Positions 1 to 13,400 of a stretch of DNA of 64,000 nt are shown piece by piece. Source of the stretch: Pipra filicauda (lineage: Eukaryota > Chordata > Aves > Passeriformes > Pipridae). The translations under genes were made by a program, and so were the position numbers. Below the pieces are notes generated by a model. That model was not told the origin of the DNA and ran no database searches. It saw only the letters and a program-made list of their open reading frames with translations. The number at the start of each line of letters is the position of its first letter. The first letter of the stretch is position 1. Location: NCBI RefSeq assembly GCF_003945595.2, contig NW_024105098.1, positions 2,418,001-2,482,000 on the forward strand, in the 5' to 3' direction.

Positions 1-672
1 AGGAGTCAAGAGCAAGTCAGAAAAGGGGATCTGGTTGACACAATCTGTTGGGATTTTGGCAGGAATACTTACCAGAGACTTTTAAAGAGACTTAAGCAGC
101 TATAAAATAACAGGGATGCCCATCTCAAGCAAATATTTGATTAAAGTATATGAAATAAGCGTAGGGGATAAATAACATTGTTGAAACATTTTTCTCTGCT
201 TTGGAGATTTCACTACTCAGTCTTTCCACCTGTTCTTCCTATATCCAGATTACTTAGGAATATTCTGAAGCAAGAGCATTTGAACTGTGAGGCTACCCAA
301 GGAAGGTGTTCAGGGTAATAACCACATAGGGCAGCTGGAGGGAATATTGGAAGGCTCCAGTGAACTTGGGTGATAAAATGTCAGTTCAATTTAGTGTTGA
401 TTAAATACAATTTAATCTTAACATCCAGTACATAGGAACTAGGCTCTGACCTAGCTTTTACTGCTCAAGTATGAGATCTTAAGGTTGTAAGAGACCCGTG
501 GAAGTCAGTTTAGCATCCTGAGGCATGCCTAGACATCAGATGGAATTAGAGGAATAGTTAGGAAAGCAACAAAGAACCAAAATAATCATTGTGCCTTTGT
601 GCATTTCTGTGGTATTCTGTCCTCACTGGGAATCTTGGCTGTGATCTGACTTTCTCAATTTACATCCTCAAC

Positions 673-843
673 TGCCCAGAGAAGCTGTGGCTGGCCCATC
701 CCTGGAAGTGTCCAAGGCCAGGTTGGACAGGGCTTGGAGCAACCTGGGCTAGTGGAAGGTGTCCCTGCCCATGGCAGGGGGTGGCACTGGATGGTCTTTA
801 AGGTCCCTTCCAACCCAAACCATTCTGGGATTCTATAATTCTA
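673..843 (+). mobile_element. CR1 LINE 3' end fragment
   Basis: Typical CR1 3' terminus: AGGTTGGACAGGGCTTGG, GTGTCCCTGCCCATGG and CTTCCAACCCAAACCATTC, then a TTCTATAATTCT tail. Only the untranslated 3' end is kept. Confidence 0.93.
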
Positions 844-1850
844 AGGTGGTATAAGAGAAGTGGAACAGAGGTGATCAGAGATGCAGTGAGAGAGAAGGTC
901 GAGTGGGAACTGTTATACTTGAAACAAGATGTTGGAGTGGAGGATGGAGTGTTCATAAAGTCACAGCTGGAATTAAAGAGATAAATAGGTTCAGGTGTCA
1001 CTGAAGCAGTGAACACCTGGCTGTTTGAAGAAAGGAATTAGGGAGACATGCAAAGTGCATGCAGCACAGAGTTAAACCACAGAACTCCCTGCCACGGCAC
1101 AGTGGTTGCCAAAGTTCTGGTTAAAAAAAATTCCTTGATGCATTTGCACAGGAGAAATCCTATGTGGGCTATGGCAGAGAACCCCCCCTGTGTGCTGTGA
1201 GCAGGGGGGGTGGTGACACTGCTCTGGTGAGGGTTGGCTGCCTGCAGAGCCTTCCCTTGGCTTTTGGAGGCAGGAAATGGGGTAGATGAACTTGTCCTCC
1301 TGGGCTGGGGTGGTTTCTTCCAATGCTGCAGCCTAGGTGCCACTTATTTCTCCTCTGCCAGGCTCAGTTGGGATGTGTGAGGTGCCAAGCAAACCTCCAG
1401 CTGGCTCTGTGCACAGAGCCTGAATTCAGCCATTATGGATATTTCTTGGCTGGCACACCGTGCTATTTTTATCGTTGTCAGAAAGGGTTCAGACCACAAA
1501 GCTAGACAGGGTTCTCTTTCTTGCTGATACAGCCGCAGACAAAAGTGTATCACAACTGTAAAATCCCTTTTGCCAAAAAGGGTGCATCCCTGTTTTAGGG
1601 TAACCTTTATTCAGTATGTTCAGACTGACTTAAATCAGCATGAGGTCAAACTTCTGTCAGGAGAACATGGACATAGCTGCTATAACAACACAGTTCCATG
1701 GCTGGTCTCATGTTCTTAATGCCCATGGCTGGGTTAGAATATTCTGTTAACCTTTTAGGATGGTGATGATGATAGTTGTGAGCCCCACGTTGCGCAGGTG
1801 AGGATTGTGGTGACTGCAAAAGGTAGTGGTCTTTTGTTGAGGTGGCATCC

Positions 1851-1935
1851 AAATATATTAATATTATAATATTATTATAATATCATTATAATATAATAAT
1901 ATATTAATTTAATATAATAATATATTAATATACTA
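1851..1935. repeat. AT-only low-complexity tract
   Basis: About 85 bp built of AATATT / ATTATAAT words with almost no G or C. Confidence 0.9.
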
Positions 1936-4156
1936 AAGGGTATATTCCAGTCAGGATGTGCAGAAGTAGTGTAGTGTTTATCTGACAGCCTGAAAAAACA
2001 GGGTAAAGCACAAAAAAGCCAGTGTTACAAGACCTCATTTTCCCAGATAAAGCTGCTGTTTATTGTGGAGTAAGTTTGGGCACATGCAGAAATGTGTTCG
2101 GAGGTGTTGCAGTGACAGAAAACCTCAGGTGGGTCAGATGAAGGAATTTTCAACTGTTTTATCATAAACTGATTGTTTTGGCGGTGTCACAATTGTAATA
2201 TTTAAAAATAAGGCTGGGTTGTGGCTGAGCATTCACGTGGGTGTGAGATGGGAAGAAACCTGTTTCCTTGAAGGAGCAGCATGTCTGGAGAAAGAGATTG
2301 ATGGCTTAACAACACCCAAGCTTTTGCCTTGAGCTGCTCCATAGTTGGCTTAGAGGTTTGCCCATAGCGTGGCCTGGTCTGCACTGAGTTACTGTGGGCA
2401 AGCTTCATAGTGTAATTTTTTGGTTTTTTAACCTTACAAAACAGATAATGTAACTTATAAAATGTAATTAATTAGTGTAATAATGTAACTTGAAAAAAAA
2501 TCCAGCCCCCCTGAAAACAAAGAGGTTGCCTTCTGGTGATGTGTAACTCATTCTCTATTAATAAATCTTTTACTTTTTGTTTTCAAAACAAGCATATATT
2601 CCAAGTGATGCAAAAAGTGTGACAGCAGAGGAATATCTGATCCACTCATACAGCATTTTCCTCACCAGGAGACTGGTGAGAAAAACTTTGTTGGAATCCT
2701 GTGTAATGAAATGACGTGATTCAAACCCCAAAGGTCAGAAGTGACAGGCAAAGCTCTGGGATTTGCCAGCTCAGCAGCTCTGTGTGTTCCTGTGCTGGAG
2801 TTGTACAGAGATGGGAGAGGACTGTGCATCAGCCTGTTGTAAAAATTCCCTGTAGAAACTAAGAGAGAGTCACAAGGGGCAGGAGAACCCAGCTGGGAGA
2901 TGTGTAACAGGATGACTATGATTTATAAACATATTTTTGTGGATTTTGTTAGATTTTTAGGCATTTTAAGGCACTGTCCCAAGTGGAGGTGATACACACC
3001 TCCAATTCCAGTCGTGTTATCAGTGAGGAAACGTGTAGTTACCTTGTACCCACAGTAGCCAGAAGGAAATCTCACTGAGTACCAGGAAAAAGCAAGGAAC
3101 TCCGGGGCCTGGATGTAAATAGTGATATGAACAGGAATCTCTGTCCTTGGTAGTTCCATGGCTTAGCCAGCTGGTTTCTGCCAGCTGCTCTTTTACAGAC
3201 TTTAAACTTGGATCAGACAGTTGCTTTTATTCCCTTTGCATATTGAAGGTGCAGGCAGAGAATGTGCTTTGCTGGGTAATACAGAAATAGTGCTGCAGGG
3301 AAACTAACTCAGTGTTACTGGAGGTTTGGGCTGTTAGGACACTCTGTACTTGCACCACCTTTCCAGCACAGTAACTTTTTGTCTCTGTGCTGTATCAGGA
3401 ATGGTGATTTGCCACTCAATTTTTAGCACAGCTCTTTGAAGGAGAAACTTTAAAGGAGGAACTTCAGTTACAGCCCATTCAGGGCATTGGGTTAACTCAG
3501 CTGTGTCTGCAAACCTGGCCATTGCCTTGACACTTTTATAAATATTGGGCTTGTGTAGGCAGCCACGTGCTTTGGTGGCTCTGGGTGCATCCTAGGACAC
3601 TTTCTGGATGGCTGTTTCCAGGGGCAGACGCTGTATCAGGCAAGGTGAGAGCAGGCCTTGTGATAGCTGATTAATCCACTCAGTGATTTGGCTAAACTCT
3701 CACTTTTCTGATAGTTTTAAACTGTGTTTTGGGCTGCCTGACATGCTGAGGTGCAGCCTCACTCTTCCCAGAAGAGATGCTCTTCCTGCTCCTTTTGTCT
3801 GAGCATGGTGGGTTTTGCCTGGAAAAAATACTTTGCCTGGAAATGGAATCATTTACGGGAAGTTGTGATCATAGAAAATTACACTGAGCCTCAAATCTCC
3901 TTCCACGTGTAAGATAATTTGTTAGTGTAGAGTGCATGAACTCATCAGAACAGTTCAAATCAGAGGGTCTGCCTTGAAGTCTGTGTGTGCAGCAGCACTT
4001 TGTGAAATCAGTCTTTTAAATATGCACAGTCCTCCCACACACAGAGCTTCCAGCTTGTGACTGGAAGGCTGCTACAGCAGGAGCATGGCTGAGATGGAAA
4101 CAGCACAGCCCTTGGCTCTGCCCTTCCCTGGCAAAGTTAAGGAGGCACGTGCAGAT

Positions 4157-4441
4157 CAGAATCATGGAATGCTTTGGGTTGGAAGGGACCTTAAAGCCCA
4201 TCCAGTGCCACCCCCTGCCATGGGCAGGGACACCTTCCACTAGCCCAGGTTGCTCCAAGCCCTGTCCAACCTGGCCTTGGGCACTTCCAGGGATGGGGCA
4301 GCCACAGCTGCTCTGGGCAACCTGTGCCAGGGCCTCCCCACCCTCCCAGGGAACAATTCCTTCCCAATATCCCATCTCACCCTGGCCTTTGGCAGTGGGA
4401 AGCCATTCCCCTTGTCCTGTCACTATGTGCCCTTATGAAAA
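4157..4441 (-). mobile_element. CR1 LINE 3' end fragment, reverse orientation
   Basis: Reverse complement of the CR1 3' terminus, starting AGAATCATGGAATGC and running through CTTGTCCTGTCACTATG. Several short ORFs here are only this repeat. Confidence 0.93.
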
Positions 4442-5880
4442 CATGGCAAACAGTCTGGATATAATGAAACTTCAAACTTTCAAGAAAGCATTTTTCTTTG
4501 CCTTGAATGAAACTTAGATTTCTTTTATTGGGAAGAGTTCAACATGAAAAATCTCAGCCTTTTGGTGCTCTGACCAAAAGAATGGAGGAGGCATGATGAT
4601 AAACCTTGAAAAAATGCTCTTCTTCCCTTCTGTGAAGAGATGGTGAGGCTGAAGACAACCCAATTTATTTGTGTTGAATCAAATTTTGCTAAAGCAAGAG
4701 GTTGCACATTGCAGAATTTACTGTAATGGGAGAGAATTAAAAAAATTCATTTCCCCAACAAGTTGGCACTGATGTGTCATGGCAGAAGCTGCCTGCTACC
4801 CCCACCAGGGTTTCTGGACCATTTTGCTTCACATTGGCTTGATATGAAGTTGTTTTAAAATAAGTGCTGCTGTCTTATGCTCTCCAAACAATGAGTTTGC
4901 TACACCTCTGAAAATCAGGCTGCTTATGTAAGGGCCTAAATAAGGCTGTATCATGCCAATTTGAAAATACTTCTGTGACCTTTGCCTGCCTCCTCTCTCC
5001 ATCCAGGGGCGTGTAAGATGGCAGAGCACTGTGCTTAAAGACTTTTTTTTATTTGAAATGTCTCAGGGTTGGAGAAAGCAATTTTATCTGGGAAAACAGA
5101 TTTGATGTCCCTCAGTCCAGGGGTTTGTTCTTGGCTGGGCTATTGCAGCCATGTCTAAGCTGTGTTGTGAAAAGCTGTTCTTTCCCTGTTGAACCAAAAT
5201 TCCAGAGTCAGAAAACTGCATAGAAAGGTAAAAGCAAAAACTTAAACTTGTACTAGTGTACTCTGAGAGTCAGGTAATAGCAAAATGATTTTATCCTCCA
5301 AGTCTGATTTAATCCTTTATGGACTTCCCATGGCTTAGATTCGAGATACTGTGGGGACACTGTTACCTCAAATTCTGCCCTTACTTTCATATTTCTTACA
5401 GGAAAACCTGACTGATGTTTTATTTACATTGCTTAGTGTTCTGTGTCACCAAAAGTTACAAACATTCTCTGTAGGAACACTGGTCACATTTTGCTTTTGT
5501 TTAAAGAATCACTTCTTTCTCTCAGAATGTTGGAGGTGAGCAGGAGCAGTGCCCAGAAACACTTAGTTGGGCCTGGCTTGGTGTTTTTCTGAAATTCTGT
5601 TCAGGTCTGAAGCTTTTTCTCATCAGCAACAAAATCTGTGATGACAGAACCACTACTGCTAGTAGTAATTGTACTACTGAGGTCACACTGCAGCTTCCCA
5701 CACCGAGGAGTCAGTCCTTGTAATGCTGGTCAGAGGTAGGTCAGGAATAACCAACTCTCCAGCTTCCAGTACGAGTCTCATTCAGCTCCTGTACTGTCTG
5801 GGCCGTGCTGCAACATTTGCCTCACCTGCTGTTTTGTTTTCTTTTAAAGACAAAGTCTGCAGCCTAAATAACATCCTTCT

Positions 5881-6164
5881 AATAAAGCTTTAATGCTTTA
5901 TTAATCCATGTGATCAGGAAGAAGTAGAGGAATGTAATCCAGGCTCTTGGCTGTTCTCTTTTGCTGCTTCCTCTGCTGGGGAGGGACTGAAGCCCAGGGC
6001 ATGAGCTTTTCATCCCACGGGCTGAAGGTCTTATCTCTCCTCTCTGCAATGACCTCATCTTGAGGAGTTACGGGTCTGAGCTGTTCCCTTTCCATTGGCT
6101 GTGTCCTACCTGGCCACCTCTTTCTTCTTTTCAGTGGCTGTTTGCAGAGCCCGGGACTTTGCAC
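5881..6164 (-). other. Unidentified minus-strand ORF ending on a poly(A) hexamer (possible terminal exon)
   Basis: An open frame of about 87 codons, rich in charged residues (RKRWPGRTQPMEREQL, SPWDEKLMPWASVPPQQ), ends at TAA; the stop runs directly into AATAAA on the minus strand. The 22-bp palindrome at 5881-5902 (AATAAAGC, 6-nt loop, GCTTTATT) puts the hexamer on both strands. In-frame stop TAA lies just before position 6180, and an AG that could serve as acceptor follows it. I recognise no family; it could be chance. Confidence 0.25.
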
Positions 6165-6327
6165 ACAGTGTAACTGATCTTACTTCTGAACAAAATACTT
6201 TGCTAATGCCGTTTATTTTTTTCCACCTCTCAGCTTCTTATGGAATTTAAAACCGGACTTTGTTCTGTGTTATGGGATGAATGAACTTAATTACTTTTGG
6301 CACAAAGTTAGAGCCTCTTGTTTCAGA

Positions 6328-6415
6328 AGTGGGTTCAATCACTGTATGGGCCATTCACTTAGGAGTTGGACTTGATGATCCTTATGGGTCCCTTCCAGCT
6401 CAGAATATTCTGTGA
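6328..6415 (+). mobile_element. CR1 LINE tail, diverged subfamily
   Basis: GAGTTGGACTTGATGATCCT and GTCCCTTCCAGCTCAGAATA resemble an older CR1 subfamily terminus. Confidence 0.7.
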
Positions 6416-7309
6416 AGTGACTCTGTCCCAAAAAAGTGTTTTGGCGGTTGGCAGCTCTGGCAGCCTGACCCCTGGCTGTGGACCTGGCTCTGTGGGAAGG
6501 TAACAGAATGGGTTTTAGGAAAAGGGTCCCTCAGTGGAGCTCATAGCAAGAGATGAGGGGACTTCTTAAAAGGGATCCCAACTCTGAATTTATGTGCACC
6601 CTACCAGGAGCTCCTGCAGGGAAAAGCAGAGAGCAGTGGGAGGAGATGCTCTTGTGGAAGGAGGGAGATCAGCAAGGAGGGTCTGCTGTGAATTCTGAGT
6701 CGTACTTGTTTATGAGGGTGACATGTATGTGATTAGAGAATTGAACAATCTCTTTGCCACACTGAACTTGAAAGGATTAAACTAAAGGTCCTGGATGGTC
6801 GGTCATAAGTAGGTGGGGGCTCAGAGGGAGCGGCTACAAACCATCACTGGGTGGGCTCAAGTACCTGTATCACTGGGCTTTGTTTCTCTAATGTCTTGTC
6901 TCGAGGGTTTGCGGAGGAATCCTGAGCTTGTGGGCTGTGCCAGACCAGAAACAGAGGCTGGATTCAACCCATACCTGAGCTGGGAAACCCCCGGGGCCAG
7001 CTTCAGTCAGATAAATGCTATAGTAACTCTTCCACAAAGAGTCTTTCATGATTTTGACCTTTAGGCTCTTGTTTAAAACTTGTGGTGTTTGTTTACCAGG
7101 CAATTCCTGCAGTAGGTTACCGAGAGTACTGCCTGAGTGGAGTTTCTGTTGGAATTATTTATTTGTTTCTTTTAGGGCAGTAATTATTTACCAAGTATCA
7201 GCAGTTGTCTGGAAAGTCTAGTTAATTATCAGCTCGCCTCAGTGAAAGCGCACGAAGTGAAAATACTTAAATAAAAATTTGAAAGTTGTTCTTTTTCCTC
7301 TCCTTTCAG

Positions 7310-7400
7310 GTACTGGGTCCACGTGTTGCATCTGAGTTGTGTTGCACAAATTCTCTAAGCCCCAGCTCGGCCCATCTCCTTGATGCACACTCACAGCATC
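7310..7400 (+). other. MAP3K13: MAP3K13 5' UTR part of first coding exon
   Basis: A pyrimidine-rich acceptor (TTTTTCCTCTCCTTTCAG) ends at 7309, so the first coding exon begins with untranslated sequence. At least one noncoding exon must therefore lie upstream, before or inside 1-7309; I could not identify it. Confidence 0.7.
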
Positions 7401-10400
7401 ATGGCCAGCACTCAGGAGCGCCTGGGCCTGTCTTCCTCCCCGAACTCCATGGGCAAAGCTTTCTGTGAGGACAAAGACTTGGGTAGGTTCCCCGACGAGC
7501 ACACTCCCGCCGGGACCCACCCGTCCCCCGAGCTCATCGAGGACGTGCGGGACAAGGGTTTGCTGCCGGCGGAGCTGCTGGAGGGCGTGAGCAGCCCGGT
7601 CACGGCGGCCGTGCTCACCAGCATCAGCGAGGACTCCCGGGACCAGTTCGAGAACAGCGTCCTGCAGCTGCGGGAGCAGGACGAGCCCGACACGCCCGTC
7701 CCGCAGGGCCCCCGGGGCGCGGGGGACGGGGACAGCCACGGCGCGGGGGACGATGTCAAGGTGCAGTTCAACAGGTCGGGCAGCGGCAGCGGCGGCTTCC
7801 TCGAGGGGCTCTTCGGGTGCCTGAGGCCCGTGTGGAACATCATAGGCAAGGCGTACTCCACGGACTACAAACTGCAGCAGCAAGGTGAGCAGGGGACCCG
7901 GCCTGCGGCGCTGCGGGGGGAGCGTGAGACGGGCAGGGAAGGCACCCGGGGCTTTTGCCCAGGTTCCCACGGGACCGCTCTCGTGTCGTGCAGCCCCTCT
8001 TCTGGGCGTGCAAAGACAAATCCTGCACTGCAGAGCCAGCGGCCGTCATTTGTGGCAAAAGCAGCTCGGGATGGAGTCAAACCCAACTGCCTGTTCTGGC
8101 CCGTGGGTGGTCGGTTGTGACAATGTCTGAATCCGAACCGAGCGTGGGGATCAGAAGGATCTCTGTTGAGGTGGTTGGTACAATCTCTGTGTTAATTTCT
8201 GGAGGTTTTTCATGTCAGATGGACAACACTGACATAGGCATTTCCCATTGGGAATCTGTATGTGAAGGCTTTTCCAGCTGACCACCTAATAGCAGAAGTG
8301 TCGCTTTCTTTTAAAAAGACTTGTGTGCCTTTTTATTCAGCAGTAATTTTCCTCTTTAAAATACCATTCCATTCAGAACTTTTCTTTGCAGAAATAAGGT
8401 TTATACCTTTTTTCATTTAAATGTGTAAGTGTATGTGAGTATGAATATATATATATAAAATATGTAGTTTGGAAATAAGTGATGTCCCAGTTTATTTCAT
8501 ATCTATATATGGTATGATATATATATCATATATATAGATATAAGTCTCTTTAGGTGCTGCTGAAAGCTAAAGGGCAGAGTATGTTCTGCTGTTGGTGTCT
8601 GATTTCTCCCCTAGAACAGGGGGAGGAAGGTGGCAGATGGGAAAAGAACAAGCTGTCATTAGAATTAAGGAGCTGAAATGGTGGAGGCTTATGGAAAATG
8701 GGAGCAGCCTGGCCACCATGGTACCATGGGGCAGAAGTGTCCTGTGCTCCTGTGACCATCACTCACTATTAATCAAATGGTTCTCTAGCACTGACAAATT
8801 ATAAGATACATGGTCAGAAACCTGTCTAAGTGGTTCATATCTAAACCCCAGAGGGATGGGGAACAACTGCTAATATGAGGGAACAGAGATGTTAAACAAC
8901 ATTTGGGTGAATTTAGCTTGATGTAAACTTCCTCCTTCCCAGAGCCAGTCATTCCCAGCTCATAATGGAGCAGGAAATGCACCTCTGCATTCCAGGATGG
9001 CAGGTGGCTCCTGAGCGGCACCTGTGTGCTCAGCAAGAGTTTGCTTGGCTTGAAATCCTTTGGCACAGTCGGTTCTAAGTTTTGTTTGCGTGTTGTTTAT
9101 TCAGTGTGTCACATGTGGTTCAGACTATAAATATAAAAAGTGACTGGAAGGTCCTTGGGGGGTTAACACTGTTGGGGGGATTGCACAATATGTGGAGTTG
9201 GATGTGGACAGTTTTGGAAGGGACTATCAGGCTGGGGAGTCTCCCTTGGGAAGGAGAAGGAGATTGTGAGCAGTCAGATGACATCCAGAGGAAGCACTTG
9301 GTTTTGTATGGAAGTCACTCGTGTCAAAGATTGAAGCACTAATGAGCGAAAATGAGCAGCTGAGAGGGGGGCTGGGTTGGAGGATGGATGCTCACAGATC
9401 TTCCGTGCACAGAGGGGTCTTGCTGTTCTCTGTGCCCCGAGCATGTCCAGAGCCATGGAGCCAGGGGCTTCTTGCAGTTTGCTGTTGGCATCAGCCCCTT
9501 CTAAAAGGGCAGCTTTGAACTGGCTACAGATGTGGTAAGGCTGAGGATTAATTGGGATCTGCTATAAACGGCCTGTGTGGTTTAGCTGCATCTTCAGTGT
9601 CTTCACCGTAAGCAATGGGAATGAAAAGGAGATGTTTCTTATATTATTATTTTTTCCTCTGAACTGCTCTGATGGCAGAAGTGCACTTCTGTTGCCCAAG
9701 GATAAACCTTTCCAAACTGTTGCTGTGCTAAAATTTGAGGATTTTGTCAGAATATTCATGTTCTGTTTTCCAGATGATCTCATTCTTGCTTCTTGCCATC
9801 AGAAAATCATCTTTGTGTGCATTTCATCAGCTACATACAAACCAGCACTTCAGTAACTGATGGGATTATTTTTATTTTGCTGTCTTTTAGCAAGAGCACA
9901 GAGGAATTTGTGTTTGTGTTTGTGCAAGTCCTGTGCATTTGGAGAAGAGGCTGAGAAAATGTCTCTGGCTCTTTCAGCAGCAGGGAGAGGCTTGTGGTGA
10001 CCTTTCCTTCCCCTGGGAGCTTCTTTACAGCTTTGGGCTGGTGCCACAGATCTTGCAGATGATATTTTTTTCCCTTCTTCATGAGACAACTACTTTAAGC
10101 CTCATCCAGGAGCAATCCTTTGTGTTGGGCTGAATCAACAGCTGGGGTAGGAGCCCAGTTTGGATCTGCAGCCCTGTGACCTTGCAGTACTTAAAGGGGA
10201 TTATAAAAAAGAGGGAGAGTGGCTTTTTACAGAGACAGGTAGTGATAGAGCAAGGAGGAATGGTTTTAACTAAAAGAGGAGAGATTTAGATTAGATGTCA
10301 GGAAGAAATTCTTCCCTGTGAGGGTGGGGAGGCCCTGGCACAGGTTGCCCAGAGAAGCTGTGACTGCCCCTGGATCCCTGGAATTGTCCAAGGCCAGGTT

Positions 10401-13400
10401 GGACGGGGCTTGGAGCAACCTGGGCTGTGGTGTCCTGCCCATGGCAGGGGGTGGAACTGGCTGAGCTTTAAGGTCCCTTCCAACCCAAACCATTCTGTGT
10501 TGCCTGGAGGTGCTTCCTGGTACTTTTTGGTGCTCTCCATAATCCCTGCCTGCCTGTTTTGGATCTCCTGCAGGCCCAGACTCTAGGATGTGGTGGTGGT
10601 GGTGTGGTGTGCCTACAACTAGTGAAATACAAATAGGTTCCATGCCCTTGGCAGATGTCTGATCCTTGAGCCCACATTGCCTGTGAAAGTCTGGCTCGTG
10701 ACTGGGTAAATGAGGGGAAAGATAAGAACAACTTTTACATGATTCCACATTATTTTCTTGTTGAAAACACTCCTTGAATGTCCTTCCCAATATCCAAGGT
10801 GGTCATCAAGAGGAGTGGGTTTCCATGCTTCCCTTAAGAACCCACTCTGGGAGCTGCTGCAGGCTGGTGGACTGAGCAGTGCCAGCACCGCTTGGTGAGG
10901 GGCCTTTCCTGCAGGGAGGGTTTGCTTTTGTGTTGTTCAGTGCCAGCTGATTATCTGAGGTTTAAGTATTTGACCCATAAAGACCCATAAAACCCCTCCT
11001 GACTGTTTTTCCAGTTGCTTACCCTGATTTCTAAAGGCTGTTGGTGAGTGCTTTCAGCGAGATACAGTCAGTTCTTTCATTTGCATCTACCAGTTACTTA
11101 ATTGGGATTGTTGGGACTCCAGCACTTTAAAGTAAGACTTGTTTGTGTTTCCTACAGACTCATTAGACTTGCAAGCCATTTTCTTTGGATTAAGAATCTG
11201 TCTCCAGGAGTTGCTTTCACCTTTCCCTTCACAAGTTACGTCTTTACTGTCGCCGTGAGGGTTTTTGTGTGTACCTGGAGAGCAAGGTGCCCATCCAAGG
11301 GTGGTTGTGGTGGTGGGGTTTCTGTAAACCAGAGATGCTTCTTGTCACAGTGCCAAGGCTGGCCAGCAGCCAATGCTGGAAAAAACTTCCTCCAAATAGA
11401 TTGGCTCAATGGCTCGGGCTGCTCCTGCGTTTCTTCCCCCATGGGAAACAGATTCCCATCATTCTACTCCAATGGTTCTTAATCACCTCAGAAACGCAAG
11501 TTCTTGCGTAATTCCTGCTGCTATTACACTCTAATTTATTTAGGGCAAGTTTTTTTAGGCCCAGAAGAGTCTGACTGTTGCACTGTGTGTTACATGTGGT
11601 TTGGCTCTTTGTTCCTCTTGATATTCCCAAAGCTGTGGCTGCTCCATCCCTGGAAGTGTCCAAGGCCAGGTTGGATGGGGCTTGGAGTAACCTGGGCTAG
11701 TGGAAGGTGTCCCTGCCCATGGCAGGGGGTGGCACTGGATGGTCTTTAAGGTCCCTTCCAACCCAAAGCACCCCAGGATTCTGTGAAAGAAACAGCTATT
11801 TCAGTACAACGGAATTGTTTCAATGTTGCCCATATAAAAACACACACAAAAATCACCTGTATTTGCCACCTCCTTTCAGGAGCAGTGAATTTGTGAATTA
11901 AATAGAAATACAGATCTTCTCAATTTATTTATGACTGCTCTCATTTTATTTGTTTTCTTTATTTAAAGTCTTTTTAATATCTAGATGTCTGACGACTTAA
12001 ATACCAGTTACAGTTCTGGGCTGTGAGCGGATCCATCAGTGTGGAAAACAGCCTTGTGTCTGAGGGGGAACGTGTGCCCAGGGTTGAACTTTGCCCTGCC
12101 AAGGCGGGGGGAATTTCTGCTGTAGATGAACACTGTTGTTTCTAGTTCAGTGAGCAGAAGGAGTGCTGGGGTCTGGCTCCGGAGGGGAGCTGGGAGCCAT
12201 TCGGCAGGAGACAGCCAGCCAGTGTCTGACTGACACAGGGATGAAAGAGGGAAAGGTTCCCATCGGGATCAGCCCACAGACAGTTTGGGGATATGTCTCC
12301 CTTCAGTGACAGGATCAAAAATGTGCACTTTGGCATAATCCCAGCTGCAGCCCTGGGAATACCCCGGTGGCTCAGGAAAGGGATGAGACAAAAAGACACA
12401 CCTTTGCAGTCTCCGGCAGGGCTCTGTGCAGGTGTGACTTCCTTTTATTTCAGAAATCAGTGGGTTACTGGTTGTTTTTTCTGCTAAATAATTTACTCTC
12501 TAAACTTACACATTTGTTGAGTCACGATAAATAAATAATTGCCTGCCTTTTGTCTTGCTGTTTGTGAGATTTAAGGTAATGTCAGGGTGACTCACAGAGA
12601 GCAAGGGTTTCTGTTCTGATGGGTACAGCCCTCCTGAAGCAGTTTATACTGTGCCACTGGACCACTCCGGGACTGTCTCTACAAATGTGTGTAGGTCCCA
12701 AAGAGGAGGGGTTGCTTAAGCTTGTTTTGCCTGTTTGACATTGATACACACAACGTTGGTGTGGGAAAGACCCGTTTCTGCCACTGCTGGTGGTGGTTGA
12801 TGTGCTTTGTGTATTTGGGTGACTTGGTGGTTGCTGGTCTGTGTTTTACAACCTGCCACTTCTGCATTTCCCTTTTATTTCCTATTTGTGCCCAATTTGG
12901 GTGGAGGGAAACCCTCAATATTTTTTTATGTCAGTTGTGAATATTAAACGTTTTTTCTCATCTATGCTTTTCTATGGAGTCATGTACTTTGTAAGAGATA
13001 CTGTCCTTCTTCAGTGTTGGGGTAGAGGATCTCCTCCCAGAATTGCCAATCCAGGGTCCCTGGCATGTTCAGTTCCTGCCTGCCAAGTCAAAGTGGCCCA
13101 CCCAAGTGGTTAGCAGGGTGGTGAGCTCTGAAAAAGCAGCAGGAAGGATGGGAATGAGCAGGCTGGAGGTGACTGGGGTGGATGAAGGGGATGCTGGGGC
13201 TGAGCACGTGCTGTGTGTGCCTCCATTGCTTTCTGCCACCTACTACCTCTAGAAAAGTCCACCCTGAGGTGTAGGAGAGGGCAGGTGCTGCCCTGGTGTG
13301 ATCTTACAGCAGAATATTTTCACGGTCTTTGTCTTGGCCGTTATCCCGTTTTTCTGCCTGTGCCAGATACCTGGGAGGTGCCGTTTGAGGAGATCTCGGA

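Larger units (their letters stand above)
1..7309. other. Noncoding sequence 5' of the MAP3K13 coding region
   Basis: No recognisable coding exon. It holds three CR1 fragments, one AT-only tract, and at 5881-6164 an unexplained minus-strand ORF with a poly(A)-like palindrome. MAP3K13 5' noncoding exons may lie here or upstream. Confidence 0.5.
7885..13366 (+). other. MAP3K13: MAP3K13 intron 1
   Basis: A 5.5-kb intron holding the TA-rich palindrome near 8.5 kb and CR1 copies at 10.3 and 11.7 kb. Nothing else recognised. Confidence 0.85.

Noticed and set aside
4016..4517. Overlapping 120-135-codon open frames
   Set aside because: They lie mostly on a CR1 fragment, and the same peptide (PCPTWPWALPG type) recurs at the other CR1 copies.
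7239..7970. 243-codon open frame antisense to MAP3K13 exon 1
   Set aside because: It arises from the high GC of the real exon; it lacks conserved content, and the sense frame matches MAP3K13.
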